A stretch of 40,522 nt of DNA, from NCBI GenBank assembly GCA_026989685.1, contig JALSIV010000289.1, positions 1 through 40,522 on the forward strand, read 5' to 3'. Shown one piece after another: positions 1 through 10,576 of the stretch. Position 1 is the stretch's first letter; each line of letters begins with the position of its first letter. Origin of the DNA: Pirellulaceae bacterium (lineage in GTDB: Bacteria; Planctomycetota; Planctomycetia; Pirellulales; Pirellulaceae). The position numbers and the translations under genes are program-made. Below the pieces are notes generated by a model. It searched no databases. It worked only from the letters and a program-made list of their open reading frames with translations, and was not told the origin of the DNA.

Positions 1-1
1 G

Positions 2-1534
2 ATCCTGGAGGACACCGACGGGGATGGAATCCACGATCGCCGCGTCAACCGCGATCGCATCGAGTTGGCAACTTCCGGATATCAAGGGCGGCACGCACCC
101 GATTTTCTGTTCGCCAACTCCCTCTGGTTCCGCGGTGTGTCTCTCGAATACGGCCCCGACGGCGATGTCTATCTCAGTGACTGGAGTGACTACGGCGAGT
201 GCCATGACCACGACGGCGTCCACCGCACCAGCGGCCGTATCTACAAGATCTGCTACGGATCCCCTCGATCGGTCCAGGTCGACCTCGGCACCGCCGATGC
301 TCGGCAGCTCGTCGACTTCCTTTCTCATCCCAACGCCTGGTATGCGCGGCATGCCCGTCGCCGGCTGCAAGAATTGGCAGGCGGCGGACAAAAGAGCTCC
401 ATCCCCGTTGCTCGGCTGACAAGAATGCTGTCACAGGACGCCAAGCCGCAAGCCACGCGTCCGAACCCGGAAAGCGGCACGGCGAATTCTGTTCCAAGCA
501 CGAAGACGATTCGAGATCGCCAGTCTACGTTGGTGCGCTTGCGAGCGATGTGGACTCTGTACAGCATCGGCGAGTTGGACAACCGGACGTTGCTTGACAG
601 TCTGCGCGACCCGAGCCCTCACGTGCGCAAGTGGGCCGTACGATTGATCGTGGACAAGACCAAAGTCGACTCCGAAGAACGCAACGCGTTGATCGCAACC
701 GCACGCCACGAACCGCACATCGCCGTACGGCTGCACCTGGCGTCGGCTTTGAGCCGGATCCCGCCGGCCGATCGCTGGCCGCTGGCACTGTCGCTACTGG
801 CCAACCCCAAAGCAGACTCCGATGACAACCCCTTCGGACTGATGTTGTGGTATGGGATCGAACCGGCCGTGGCTGCCGACCCGATGACGGCGATCGAACA
901 GCTTTCCGGTTTGCCCGCGGGGCGGCTTCGCCGATTCGTTGCGCGGCGGATCGCCGAGAACTGGCCGTCCGACTCCACGATCGAGCTCTCGGAGCGGGAG
1001 CGAGCTGCGTTCGCGTTGCTATCGGCTGCCGCATCTTCATCGGATGCAGGTCTGCAGCAGGACGTGCTCGAGGGAATCACCGCCGCGCTGGCCGGTCGCG
1101 TCCGTCTTCGAGCGGCTGACCAATGGAACGATTGGCACCGTAAGCTGGCCGATTCCCCGGCACCTCGAGTCCGCTTGCTGGCTGGTGAGCTCCATCAGCG
1201 CCTGGCCAGCGCTCCCAGCGCCGAGACGCTCCGGCGCATCGTCCTCGATAAGTCTGTCGCTACGCCGAACCGTCGCCAGGCACTGCGCACGCTCGCGCGG
1301 GCCCACGCTCGCGACGCCGCCGAGTTGCTACCGAAGATCGCGGCGGACAAGCTGCTCGAAGCGGAGGTCATCCTCTCTCTGCGAACCGTGTTCGATCGCG
1401 AGCTGTTCCAACACATCGTCCGGCGTTATCCGTGGATCAAGCACGAGTCTCGACAAGCGTTGATCGAGACGGCCGCAAGTCGCCCCGAGTACGCTCGGAT
1501 CTACCTTCAAGCAATGGCCCTCAGCAACGGATAA
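2..1534 (+). CDS. PVC-type membrane-bound dehydrogenase/HEAT-repeat protein, C-terminal part (5' truncated by window edge)
   Basis: Frame is open from base 2 (ILEDTDGDGIHDRRV... matching the ILEDTDGDGRADKV segment of the next gene) to the TAA at 1532-1534; contains FANSLWFRGVSLEYGPDGDVYLSDWSDYGECHDHDGVHRTSGRIYKI and HEAT-like repeats. No CxxCH in the visible part. Confidence 0.8.
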   Translation: MLEDTDGDGIHDRRVNRDRIELATSGYQGRHAPDFLFANSLWFRGVSLEYGPDGDVYLSDWSDYGECHDHDGVHRTSGRIYKICYGSPRSVQVDLGTADARQLVDFLSHPNAWYARHARRRLQELAGGGQKSSIPVARLTRMLSQDAKPQATRPNPESGTANSVPSTKTIRDRQSTLVRLRAMWTLYSIGELDNRTLLDSLRDPSPHVRKWAVRLIVDKTKVDSEERNALIATARHEPHIAVRLHLASALSRIPPADRWPLALSLLANPKADSDDNPFGLMLWYGIEPAVAADPMTAIEQLSGLPAGRLRRFVARRIAENWPSDSTIELSERERAAFALLSAAASSSDAGLQQDVLEGITAALAGRVRLRAADQWNDWHRKLADSPAPRVRLLAGELHQRLASAPSAETLRRIVLDKSVATPNRRQALRTLARAHARDAAELLPKIAADKLLEAEVILSLRTVFDRELFQHIVRRYPWIKHESRQALIETAASRPEYARIYLQAMALSNG

Positions 1535-1558
1535 TCGCCCATTCCTCAGAGAAAGCCC

Positions 1559-4500
1559 ATGATCCACCCACCGCATGATCTTGACTGCCGCTTTCACTGC
1601 CACGCGCGGAGCCAGCGCCGACTTCTGGTGGTACTGCTGCTGACGTCCTGGACCGCGTTACCGGGCTCGGCAGTTGGACAGACGACTCCCGAAACGACGC
1701 TGCAGCAGATTCAGGTAAAGCAACCGGAAGCGACCGTCTCGCTGTTCGCGGCGGAGCCGATGGTACAAAACCCGACCAGCATCGCCGTCGATTCACGCGG
1801 GCGCACCTGGGTCGCCGAGGGCCTGAATTACCGGTTGTGGGTCAAGTTCCAACAAGGAAAATTCCAACGGGTACCGGGAGCCGATCGAATCAAGATCCTG
1901 GAAGACACCGATGGCGACGGCCGAGCAGACAAGGTAACGGTCTTCGCTGAAAACATTTTTCCCGTCCCCATGGGACTGGCCATCGAAGAGCGGTGGGAAG
2001 GCGGAACCTATCGAGGATGCCGTGTCTACGTCGGCAACTCGCCGCACTTATTGCTATTGGAAGACCGCGACGGAGACGACCGTGCCGATCACCGGGAACC
2101 ACTTCTGAGCGGCTTTCGCGGCGTCGACAGCGATCATGGCATCCACGGGCTGCAATTGGGAATCGACGGTTGGCTCTATTTCACCGTGGGGGACACCCGT
2201 TACGGTGTCCACCACAACGGCCCCGACCAGCCGACGTTCGACGTGACCGACCGTTCGGGAAGGCGGTTGGTCAGCGCTCGCTACGGAACGGTGTGCCGCG
2301 TGCGCCCCGACGGAACGCAGATGGAAGTGCTGGGGTACCGATTGCGGAACGATTACGAAGTCTGCACCGACAGTTTCGGGCACCGGTTCCTCTCCGATAA
2401 TGACGACGATGGGCAACAAGGATGCCGCGTTTGCTGGGTCCTGCCCGGCGGCAACTTCGGCTACCGCATGCCGGGCGCCCGCCTGCACAACGCGGAGGAA
2501 ATGCCGGGCACCGTCCCCAAGATCGCCGGAACCGGAAATGGGTCTCCCTGCGGGTTGTTGGTCTACGAGGGAACGCTGTTTCGTTTCGGCTGCGATTTGC
2601 CGCTGCTGGAAGTCGATGCGGGAACGCGGCAAATCAATCTGTTTCCCTTGCAGGTTCACGGCGCCGCCTTCCGCACCGACTACCAGACGTGGCTTTCGGG
2701 AAGCGACGACTGGTTTCGTCCGATCGATCTCGACGTCGCACCCGATGGTTCGATCTACCTGTGCGACTGGTACGATGCCGGCGTGGGGGGCAACCGGGTC
2801 AGCGATCAGACGACGGGGAGAGTCTACCGGATCGCCCCGCCGGGCCATGCGGCAGCGGTTCCCCCGTGGAATGCCGCCACCGTCGACGGAGCGCTGACGG
2901 CGCTGCGGTCGCCCAATCGTGCCACTCAATGGGCCGGCCGTTCCCTGTTGTTGCAGCACGGCGAGTCGGCTCGGCCGGCACTGGCTCGCCTGGCGAGCGA
3001 GGGCCGCTTGATCGACCGCGCCCGAGCCCTCTGGGTACTATTCGCCCTGGACGGCGACCATCCGCAAGAGGTTCTCGACTCGCTCGACGATCGATCGCCC
3101 CTGATTCGCGAGTTGGCGGTCAAGATTCTCACGGAGGATGCCATCCGCGATTCGGTAATCTCCTGGCCCGACGGAAAACCGGCTCCGCCGCGCGCCGAGC
3201 GGTGGCTGTCCAAGGTGCTCCCCCTCCGATCCGATCCCAGCCCACTGGTGCGCCGTCAACTGCTGACCGGTTTGCGCGCAGTCGACACGAAGTCGGCGGG
3301 AGATGCGCTGATCCGGCTGGCGCTTGGCTGGGACGGCCAAGACCGGTACTATCTCGAGGCATTGCGGTTGGCACTGGTCGATCGCGAGGCGGACTTCCTG
3401 AGATCGCTGTTTGCTCGACTTCGCGAGAGAATCGTCGCAGCTTCCGCCACAGACGGGGTCCGCATCCGCGATCCACTGGCCATTCCTCCCTACTATCCGG
3501 TCTCGGCCAACAACGCGTTTTTCCGTCCGTCCGACCGCCTGCCACCCGCCTCTCCCACGACCCGACTCGCCGGAGTCGCCTGGGCACTCCAGCGATCGGA
3601 GGCCGTGGAAGCACTGCGCAGCGCTTATCGGAGCGGCTCTCGCACTCAGGACGAGCGCACCGCCATCGAGCGAGCCCTGTCGCGGATCGCGGATCCGCAC
3701 GCGGCGTTGGTCGTCCTGGAAGCACTCGAGCGGTCGACGGACCCGGCTGAGCGAGTGCGGCTGTTCCAGTTGCTGACCCGCCACGTCGACGGCGTGTGGA
3801 AGGAAATCCGCCGGCATCCCCGGCTGCGCGACTTGGTTCGCGAGTCGCTCCAAGACAGCGACCTGCATGTGGCCGCCGTCGAGCTGATCGCTGCGGCTCG
3901 CCTGTCCGATTTCCAGCCACGACTGCGGCAATGGGCGAGCGACACGGATGTGGCACCTTCACTGCGAGCGGCTTCTCTCAAGGCGCTGGCCATGTTCGAC
4001 CCGGCGACGGCCACTCGGCTGGCGAAAGGCGTCATCGAGGAGGCGATTCGGGGCGACTCCGACCCGGTTGTGGTTCCCGTCGCGTTGGAACTGGTGGGCC
4101 GGCGAGGCAAGGAGGGGGAATCGACGCTGGTACGAATGCTGATCGACGAGTCGCTGTCCGGCGAACTGCGCCGCCGAGCTGCTCTGATTCTGTCCTACTC
4201 GCCGCACGGAGCCCGGCGGCTGCTCGAGCTGGTCCAGCAGAAGAAACTCGATGATCAGTGGTCGCGCACGCTGCTGGCTCTGATGGCCAACCATCCCGAT
4301 GTCAAGCTGCGAAAACAGGCTCGCCAGCAGCTTCGGCAGCTCGGCGGCATCCAGCACCGCCTGGTCGACTTCGACGCCGTGCTGGCCCGACCTGGTAGCG
4401 CCGCGGCCGGACGAAGAGTCTTTTTCGCCTCGAGTGCCGGCGGAACGGCGTGCGGAAGTTGCCACCGAGTCCAGGGGATCGGCGACGTCGTCGGCCCCGA

Positions 4501-5311
4501 CCTGTCGACCATCGGAACCAAGTACGGCAAACGGGAACTGCTGTTCCACATCACGCAGCCCAGTGCCGTTATCAATCACAACTACACCGGCGAAGTGCTC
4601 CAACTGGAAGATGGGCGCGTCGTCAGCGGTATCGTGGTGGTCGGCGGAGACGGAAACGTCGTACTCAAGACCACTCAAGCCGAGCGGTTGAAGCTGGCCG
4701 AAGACGAAATCGTGGCTCGTAAGACACTCGACGAATCGGTCATGCCCAACAACCTTTGCGATACGCTCAGCGACCAGCAATTGGCCGATCTCCTGGCGTT
4801 TCTCGCCCAGCTCCGAACCCCCGTCATCGAAGTCCGCCTGGCCCGGGTACTCGGCCCGGTCTCTCCGCACGTCACCCTCGCCGCGCCGCCGCCATTCGAC
4901 TTTTTGCGTCCCGTGTCGGACCCGGCCGGTGCCAAACGCCACTGGCACACGGTACAAGGCGACCGCGACGGGCGCCTGCGACTGCCGCCGCCCGAGCCGA
5001 CCGCTGCGCAACAATATGCCTGGCTGGCCGTGGAACTCGAAAGCGATGTGGAACAGGAAGTCCGACTGACGCTTTCCGCTGCAGGGGCCGTCGAGGGTTT
5101 TCTCAACCGGAGCCACATTCCCATCCGCCACCACGGTTGGCTGCCTCCCAAGACGGCGTCTCGTTCGTGGGAAGATGCTCGCCAAGGGACCTTTGTAGCT
5201 CCGCGAGGCCGTTCCATCCTGTGGCTGCGCATGACGCTGCAACCAGAGCCGCGTCAACTCTCGCTGACACTGGTTCCCACTCGCCCCCATCAGTTGAAGG
5301 TGCGGGAATAG
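1559..5311 (+). CDS. PVC-type membrane-bound dehydrogenase with HEAT repeats and C-terminal heme-binding (CxxCH) domain, exported
   Basis: 1250 aa ORF; N-terminal hydrophobic segment; beta-propeller-like EDTDGDGRADKVTVFAENIFPVPMGLA; HEAT region; CGSCHRVQGIGDVVGPDLSTIGTKYGKRELLFHITQPSAVINHNY typical of the Pirellula/Verrucomicrobium-type heme domain. Confidence 0.88.
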   Translation: MIHPPHDLDCRFHCHARSQRRLLVVLLLTSWTALPGSAVGQTTPETTLQQIQVKQPEATVSLFAAEPMVQNPTSIAVDSRGRTWVAEGLNYRLWVKFQQGKFQRVPGADRIKILEDTDGDGRADKVTVFAENIFPVPMGLAIEERWEGGTYRGCRVYVGNSPHLLLLEDRDGDDRADHREPLLSGFRGVDSDHGIHGLQLGIDGWLYFTVGDTRYGVHHNGPDQPTFDVTDRSGRRLVSARYGTVCRVRPDGTQMEVLGYRLRNDYEVCTDSFGHRFLSDNDDDGQQGCRVCWVLPGGNFGYRMPGARLHNAEEMPGTVPKIAGTGNGSPCGLLVYEGTLFRFGCDLPLLEVDAGTRQINLFPLQVHGAAFRTDYQTWLSGSDDWFRPIDLDVAPDGSIYLCDWYDAGVGGNRVSDQTTGRVYRIAPPGHAAAVPPWNAATVDGALTALRSPNRATQWAGRSLLLQHGESARPALARLASEGRLIDRARALWVLFALDGDHPQEVLDSLDDRSPLIRELAVKILTEDAIRDSVISWPDGKPAPPRAERWLSKVLPLRSDPSPLVRRQLLTGLRAVDTKSAGDALIRLALGWDGQDRYYLEALRLALVDREADFLRSLFARLRERIVAASATDGVRIRDPLAIPPYYPVSANNAFFRPSDRLPPASPTTRLAGVAWALQRSEAVEALRSAYRSGSRTQDERTAIERALSRIADPHAALVVLEALERSTDPAERVRLFQLLTRHVDGVWKEIRRHPRLRDLVRESLQDSDLHVAAVELIAAARLSDFQPRLRQWASDTDVAPSLRAASLKALAMFDPATATRLAKGVIEEAIRGDSDPVVVPVALELVGRRGKEGESTLVRMLIDESLSGELRRRAALILSYSPHGARRLLELVQQKKLDDQWSRTLLALMANHPDVKLRKQARQQLRQLGGIQHRLVDFDAVLARPGSAAAGRRVFFASSAGGTACGSCHRVQGIGDVVGPDLSTIGTKYGKRELLFHITQPSAVINHNYTGEVLQLEDGRVVSGIVVVGGDGNVVLKTTQAERLKLAEDEIVARKTLDESVMPNNLCDTLSDQQLADLLAFLAQLRTPVIEVRLARVLGPVSPHVTLAAPPPFDFLRPVSDPAGAKRHWHTVQGDRDGRLRLPPPEPTAAQQYAWLAVELESDVEQEVRLTLSAAGAVEGFLNRSHIPIRHHGWLPPKTASRSWEDARQGTFVAPRGRSILWLRMTLQPEPRQLSLTLVPTRPHQLKVRE

Positions 5312-5394
5312 CGTTGCCGGTCGAATGACGCGCGCATAAGAGAAAAGGGATCTTACGGAGGCACTGCGACACGGAGGAGAAGGGATCGAATCTC

Positions 5395-5573
5395 TTAGAG
5401 CCTGTAACGAAACCCGCCGCGCCGCTTTCCGGCCTCGGGCGTGTTGCTTGCGGCATGGAGTTTTGTGACAGCCTCTTAGTTCGCAACATCTGTGCGCCGT
5501 GCGCAGATCGTGCACGGGCGTTCGGCTGTCACGTCCACCCCGACCGCCTCCAGCCTGCCGCCTCCAGCCTGCT
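5395..5573. repeat. Dispersed intergenic repeat, copy 1 (imperfect inverted arms 5395-5413 / 5460-5478, plus tail)
   Basis: TTAGAGCCTGTAACGAAAC...GTTTTGTGACAGCCTCTTA; core GCCGCGCCGCTTTCCGGCCTCGGGCGTGTTGCTTGC shared with the copy at 7412; tail of pyrimidine-rich CCTCCAGCCTGCCGCCTCCAGCCTGCT. Confidence 0.8.
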
Positions 5574-7374
5574 ATTCGATGCGTTCCATCAATACCCAAC
5601 GGACATCGATGGCCGATGGTCCCGGAATCTGCACAGCGCGCAGGGTCAACGTGGCCCTGCCTTGAGAGAGTTCCATCTCGGGCATTTCCAGGGGCCGGAA
5701 GTCCTTGACCAGCGATTCGCCTCCCCGCGCTGCGCGGTCGGCTTCCGCGCCGACGAGCGGGGGCTCATGAGCTTTCCGCACCGTCACTTGTGCCGCCACG
5801 TCGCCGACCGACAGTTCGATCCGGCAACCGACATTTTCCGGTGCGCAGGTGTAATACAGTACCGGCCGATAGCGGCCTGCCTTCATGACTTCCACATCCC
5901 AGGTGATGCGGTCGTCGGTCGATCGCCAGTTGGTGAAGTACGAGCAGTTGGGAGCTCGAGCACTGCGGCGAACATTGCCGTGAGGCCGGCCGTCGCGAGC
6001 CGGCAACCACGTCAGCCGGTGCCCTGCCCCGATGGGAAATGGACGGGAGTCCTCCGGCATCATCTCCGAGAGTACCTCCTGTTTCCACCGCGCGACTTCC
6101 CGCCGCAATGCTTGAGCGATCTTCGGGAATCGGCTCGCCACGTCGGTGGTCTGGCCGGGATCTTCGACCATGTCGAACAGGGCGCCTCGCGGATCAAGTC
6201 GATACCGCTGAGTCCTCACGCTGACGCGCCCGCGCCAGTGCGAGAAGATCCGCCGTCGCTGCAGCGAATCCGGAACCGGTTTGTCTTCGAGCAGTGCCGT
6301 CAGATCACATCCGTCGAGCGGTTTGCGAGTATTGCACGGAATTCCGGCGAGCGACGTCAGGGTAGGCAACAGGTCGATCGCCGCGGCAATCCGATCCGTC
6401 TTTCGGCCGGCCGGTAAGCTTCCGGGCCAGCGGATGAAACAGGGCACCCGCACTCCACCTTCGTCGACCGAGCCTTTCCGTCCTTTCATTCCCCCGTTGT
6501 AACGCCAACTGTTGGGCCCGTTGTCGGAGAAAAACACGACGATCGTATGGTCGGCAATCTCCAGCCGGTCGAGGCACTGCAAGATGCGACCGACGTTCCA
6601 GTCGATGTTCTCGTTCATCGCCAACACGCACCGCGTCTTCTCGAGGCTCTCCTTGTTCGGATCGCGGTGCCGCAGTTTGATCTCGGCATCTTTGAACTTG
6701 TCGTAGAACCGATCGGGCACTTGAAAGGGTGAATGGGGAGTATTCATCGGCAAGTAGCAGAAAAACGGCTGTCCGCGATGTTGCTCGATGAAGGCGATCG
6801 CGTGGCTGGTCAGATCGTCGATGATGAATCCCTTGCCTCGTGTGAGCTGGTTGTTGTGCTCCAGAATGGGATCGAAATAGTGCCCCCAGTGTCCCGATGT
6901 AAAGCCGTAATACTCGGTGAAGCCTCGAGCGTTGGGATGGTAGGGGAACTGCGTGCCGTTGTGCCATTTTCCGAACGCGCCGGTGGCGTAACCGGCTTGG
7001 TGAAACAGGTCCGCGATCGTTTGTTCATCGAGGTCGAGTCGTTCGCCGCCCGAGGTCACGTTGCGCACGCCACCTCGCGGGTGATAGCGGCCGGTCAGGA
7101 ACTCGGCGCGAGTCGGCGAGCAGACCGGGCATACGTAGAATCGATCGAGCGTGACTCCTTGGCGGGCGATCGAATCGATGTTGGGGGTGTGCAGATTCGT
7201 GTTCCCGGTGCAACTCAAGTCCCCCCAGCCCATGTCGTCGGTCAAGATGACGACGACATTGGGAGGCCGCCGCAATTCGGCCTTCCGCGTCTCCGCAGCC
7301 GGCGCGTGCGGCCCGATGGCAGCCAACCCAAGGAAAAGGAGCATGATCCGATGTGTGCGAGTCGACATGGCCAC
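5572..7374 (-). CDS. Sulfatase (arylsulfatase A-like), exported
   Basis: 600 aa; [20 protein letters not shown], sulfatase signature [61 protein letters not shown]-terminal signal-like segment. Confidence 0.95.
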   Translation of the reverse strand: MAMSTRTHRIMLLFLGLAAIGPHAPAAETRKAELRRPPNVVVILTDDMGWGDLSCTGNTNLHTPNIDSIARQGVTLDRFYVCPVCSPTRAEFLTGRYHPRGGVRNVTSGGERLDLDEQTIADLFHQAGYATGAFGKWHNGTQFPYHPNARGFTEYYGFTSGHWGHYFDPILEHNNQLTRGKGFIIDDLTSHAIAFIEQHRGQPFFCYLPMNTPHSPFQVPDRFYDKFKDAEIKLRHRDPNKESLEKTRCVLAMNENIDWNVGRILQCLDRLEIADHTIVVFFSDNGPNSWRYNGGMKGRKGSVDEGGVRVPCFIRWPGSLPAGRKTDRIAAAIDLLPTLTSLAGIPCNTRKPLDGCDLTALLEDKPVPDSLQRRRIFSHWRGRVSVRTQRYRLDPRGALFDMVEDPGQTTDVASRFPKIAQALRREVARWKQEVLSEMMPEDSRPFPIGAGHRLTWLPARDGRPHGNVRRSARAPNCSYFTNWRSTDDRITWDVEVMKAGRYRPVLYYTCAPENVGCRIELSVGDVAAQVTVRKAHEPPLVGAEADRAARGGESLVKDFRPLEMPEMELSQGRATLTLRAVQIPGPSAIDVRWVLMERIE

Positions 7375-7411
7375 GGTTCCTGTTGGATGAACTGGAGGAC
7401 GGATTAGATTC

Positions 7412-7599
7412 TTCGAATCTGTAACAAAATCCGCCGCGCCGCTTTCCCGCCTCGGGCGTGTTGCTTGCAGCTCGGAGTTTTGTGACAGCCTCTTACTTTA
7501 TCACATCTACGCGCCGTCCACGCATCGTGCACTGGTTTTCGGTTGTCACCACCACCCCTACGGCCTCCGGTCTCCCGCCTCCAGCCTTGCGGGCGCAGC
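7412..7599. repeat. Dispersed intergenic repeat, copy 2 (full length: arms 7412-7430 / 7477-7495, plus tail)
   Basis: TTCGAATCTGTAACAAAATCCGCCGCGCCGCTTTCCCGCCTCGGGCGTGTTGCTTGCAGCTCGGAGTTTTGTGACAGCCTCTTA then a tail ending GGCCTCCGGTCTCCCGCCTCCAGCCTTGCGGGCGCAGC. Confidence 0.85.
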
Positions 7600-7620
7600 C
7601 CGCGTGAGGGAAACCTCGGA

Positions 7621-8775
7621 CTATTCGACTGCCTCGAGCTTGGCGGTGAGGGTCACGAACCGTCGACCGCGACGCACAGTCAGTTTGACGGTATCGCCGA
7701 TCTTGTGAGCTTCAAACGCATCGAGCAGATCATTGAGCGACTTGACAGGCTGATCGTCGACCGCCGTCACAATATCTCCCACGATGATCCGCCCGAATTC
7801 GTCGCGCATGGTGGGGCGCAATCCGGCTTTGGCAGCGCTGCTGCCGGGAGCCACGTTGATCACGAGCACACCTTCCACGTTGATCCTCCAGCGGCGCAGC
7901 AAACCGTCGGGAGCCCAGTCCACATTGAGTCCGGGCCGGATCAGGTGACCGTGATCGATGAGCTGCGGTACCACTCGGCGGACGGTGTCGACGGGAATGG
8001 CGAAACCGATCCCGGCATAGGCTCCCGAGGGACTGAAGATCGCCGTATTGACGCCGATCAGCCGACCGGCGCTGTCAAGCAGCGGGCCTCCCGAATTGCC
8101 CGGATTGATCGCGGCATCGGTCTGGATCACGTTGCGGATCCTCCTCCCCGAGTCCGATCGGATGACTCGACCGACCGCACTGACGATGCCGGTGGTCAGC
8201 GTGTAGTCGAGACCGAACGGATTGCCGATGGCAAACGTTTTCTGACCGACCCGCAGGTCGGCCGATGTTCCGAGAGGAAGTGGCACCAGTGCGGACAGCT
8301 TGGCGGCCGGCGCCTTGAGTCGCAGCACGGCGAGGTCCTTGTCAGGGGCCGCTCCGATCAGATCGGCCTCGAACACGGAGTGATCGGAGAGCCCCACCAC
8401 AAAACGGCTGCCTTCCTTGACCACGTGGAAATTGGTGACGACGTGCCCCTGACTATCCCAAATGAAGCCGCTGCCCGTGCCGGTCTCCACCTCCCGCAGA
8501 TCGAGAAAGAAGTCCCGCTGCAGAGCATGCGTCGTGATGTGGACAACGGCGGGAGAAGCATGTTCGAACAACTCGATCGTCGCTCGTTCGTCCTCGGCCA
8601 GGTCGCCTCGGGGAACCACGGGAGGCGGAGGCGCCGCTGGCGGACGAACGACTCTGAGCCGATTGACCAGCACGACCGCTGCCACCAGCAGACCCAGCAG
8701 CAGGATATATCCCGGCCACGATCTTCGCGTTGGTTGGCGAGGCGACGGTGGTGAAACGTAGACAGGAGAACTCAT
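7621..8775 (-). CDS. HtrA/DegP-like trypsin serine protease with PDZ domain, single N-terminal TM anchor
   Basis: TGSGFIWDSQGHVVTNFHVV, DKDLAVLRLK, QTDAAINPGNSGGPLLDSAGRLIGVNTAI, C-terminal PDZ. Likely ATG start at 8775 (MSSPVYVSPPSPRQPTRRSWPGYILLLGLLVAAVVLV); the ORF track start at 8937 is probably too far upstream. Confidence 0.93.
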   Translation of the reverse strand: MSSPVYVSPPSPRQPTRRSWPGYILLLGLLVAAVVLVNRLRVVRPPAAPPPPVVPRGDLAEDERATIELFEHASPAVVHITTHALQRDFFLDLREVETGTGSGFIWDSQGHVVTNFHVVKEGSRFVVGLSDHSVFEADLIGAAPDKDLAVLRLKAPAAKLSALVPLPLGTSADLRVGQKTFAIGNPFGLDYTLTTGIVSAVGRVIRSDSGRRIRNVIQTDAAINPGNSGGPLLDSAGRLIGVNTAIFSPSGAYAGIGFAIPVDTVRRVVPQLIDHGHLIRPGLNVDWAPDGLLRRWRINVEGVLVINVAPGSSAAKAGLRPTMRDEFGRIIVGDIVTAVDDQPVKSLNDLLDAFEAHKIGDTVKLTVRRGRRFVTLTAKLEAVE

Positions 8776-9051
8776 GCTTTCTGTGACAATCCCGCAAGTC
8801 CCGATGATCCGCATGGTCGCCCCGACCGACGTGAGGCCACCAACTGCGCTCGCCATTGTAGTGACCAACACCCTGGTGCGGGATGCGGGGGCAGGCTCTC
8901 CCCAAAATCCGCCGTCGTGGTTTGACACACCGCACATCGCAACGCAAGGTTGAGCATCACGGGGCTAATCCAGCGAAGTTGGCCGCGGGAATGGGGCAGT
9001 CGAAACGGTGTGCGGCAGCGTAGCTGCCATTGTGGATGAGGTGCATACGAT

Positions 9052-10560
9052 ATGGGCGCGACTGTCTTGCTTTCCTACGTGCTGGTGGCCGTATTCTTCG
9101 GGGCCTGTGGCCTCACGGCCGGATTCTGGTTAAGCCGCCAGAAGAAGAATGTTCCCTGCCGTTCCACCGAAGAAAATGATACCGCCAAAGAAGCATTGAA
9201 GCGGATCCAGCGGATTGCCGAGACGATGGCGGGCAACTTGCAAAGCCATCAGTCGGCGATTTCCGACGTCGATGGCAAACTGCAGAGCATCGATGTCGAG
9301 CACGACGGCGTCGACGCCGTCGTGGCCATCGTGGCGGAGCTGGTGGAGCACAACGCGACGATCCAAAGCCAACTGGCCGAGGCTCAATTCCGCGTGGATG
9401 AACTGGCTCGTGAAATCGAATCGCAGCATCAAGAGGCTCGCACCGACGCTTTGACCGGCTGCGCCAATCGCCGAGCGTTCGATGAGACACTCGACGCACT
9501 GCATCAGGACTATCTCAGCGGCCAGTTCCCCTACGCTCTGATCATGTTCGACATCGATCATTTCAAGCAGGTCAACGACCAGCATGGTCATGCAGCCGGA
9601 GACGAAGTGTTGAGAATGGTCGGGCGCGTGCTGCGCAATCACGTTCGCGGCGCCGACACGGTCGCTCGCTACGGCGGTGAAGAATTCGCCGTGCTGATGC
9701 CCGGCGTTTCCGTGCAGCAAGCCTGTTTCCTGGCCGAGTCGCTTCGGACGATCGTTGCAGCCCAGCTCGTTTCCCACGCCGACGGGGCATTGAAGGTCAC
9801 CGCCAGTCTCGGCGTCGCAGCCGCTCTCGGACAAGAGAACTCCGGCCAACTGAAGGAACGAGCTGACGCAGCCCTGTACGCCGCCAAGAACAGTGGCCGA
9901 AACTGCGTCTATTGGCACGATGGAAGCCAATGCCTTCCAATCGACGGATTGCAGTTGGTGGAGAGCGAGACGAGCGAGGAAGACACCTCGGGGCTACCCA
10001 CGATCGAGCTTTCCGGGGAGAACAGCGATCTGCCGATTACTGTCAGTAGCGAATCGCTCGACCCTCAGGACTTCGATCGAGAGATCCTCTACAACCTGCC
10101 CACCAAGACGGAACTCTGCCAGGACGTCAGGCGACGAATCGCCGAGTGGCAACGAGGCGGCCCCACCATTGCCGTCACGCTGGTGGAGCTGGTCAACCGC
10201 GACAAGATCGAAGGACGCTACGGAGCTCAAGCCGTCACCGCCGTTCTGGGAGCTGTCGCCAACGCCATCCGCCAAACGATTCGCGACATGGACAGTCTGG
10301 CCCGCTACACGCCGACGACGCTGGCCATTCTCATGCCGGGCGTCCGCCAGCAAGACGCCGTCTTCGTCGCCGAGCGCATCCGCAAGACGGTTCAAAAGAC
10401 CGAGGTGCGTCTGTTCGGGGAGCGTATGCCACTGGACATTCACCTGGCCTCGGTGGAAGTCGTTGACGGCGACGATATGCAAAAGCTGCTTTCCCGAGCC
10501 AGCGAGGGTCTGGCCGAAAGCCGAGCAGGGATCTCGGCGACGCGGGGGAGCACTGCATGA
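9052..10560 (+). CDS. Tandem GGDEF-domain protein (diguanylate cyclase): GGEEF domain followed by degenerate GGDEF domain
   Basis: N-terminal TM; DALTGCANRRAFDETLD...RGADTVARYGGEEFAVLMPG (GGEEF with RxxD I-site), then a second related domain LPTKTELCQDVRRRIAEW...IRDMDSLARYTPTTLAILMPG. Confidence 0.9.
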   Translation: MGATVLLSYVLVAVFFGACGLTAGFWLSRQKKNVPCRSTEENDTAKEALKRIQRIAETMAGNLQSHQSAISDVDGKLQSIDVEHDGVDAVVAIVAELVEHNATIQSQLAEAQFRVDELAREIESQHQEARTDALTGCANRRAFDETLDALHQDYLSGQFPYALIMFDIDHFKQVNDQHGHAAGDEVLRMVGRVLRNHVRGADTVARYGGEEFAVLMPGVSVQQACFLAESLRTIVAAQLVSHADGALKVTASLGVAAALGQENSGQLKERADAALYAAKNSGRNCVYWHDGSQCLPIDGLQLVESETSEEDTSGLPTIELSGENSDLPITVSSESLDPQDFDREILYNLPTKTELCQDVRRRIAEWQRGGPTIAVTLVELVNRDKIEGRYGAQAVTAVLGAVANAIRQTIRDMDSLARYTPTTLAILMPGVRQQDAVFVAERIRKTVQKTEVRLFGERMPLDIHLASVEVVDGDDMQKLLSRASEGLAESRAGISATRGSTA

Positions 10561-10576
10561 GGCCCGGATGTCCCGT

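Noticed and set aside
5455-6417. Plus-strand 320-aa ORF starting MEFCDSLL
   Set aside because: Begins inside dispersed repeat copy 1 and runs antisense to the sulfatase; the same MEFCDSLL start appears in copy 3, so it is repeat-derived.
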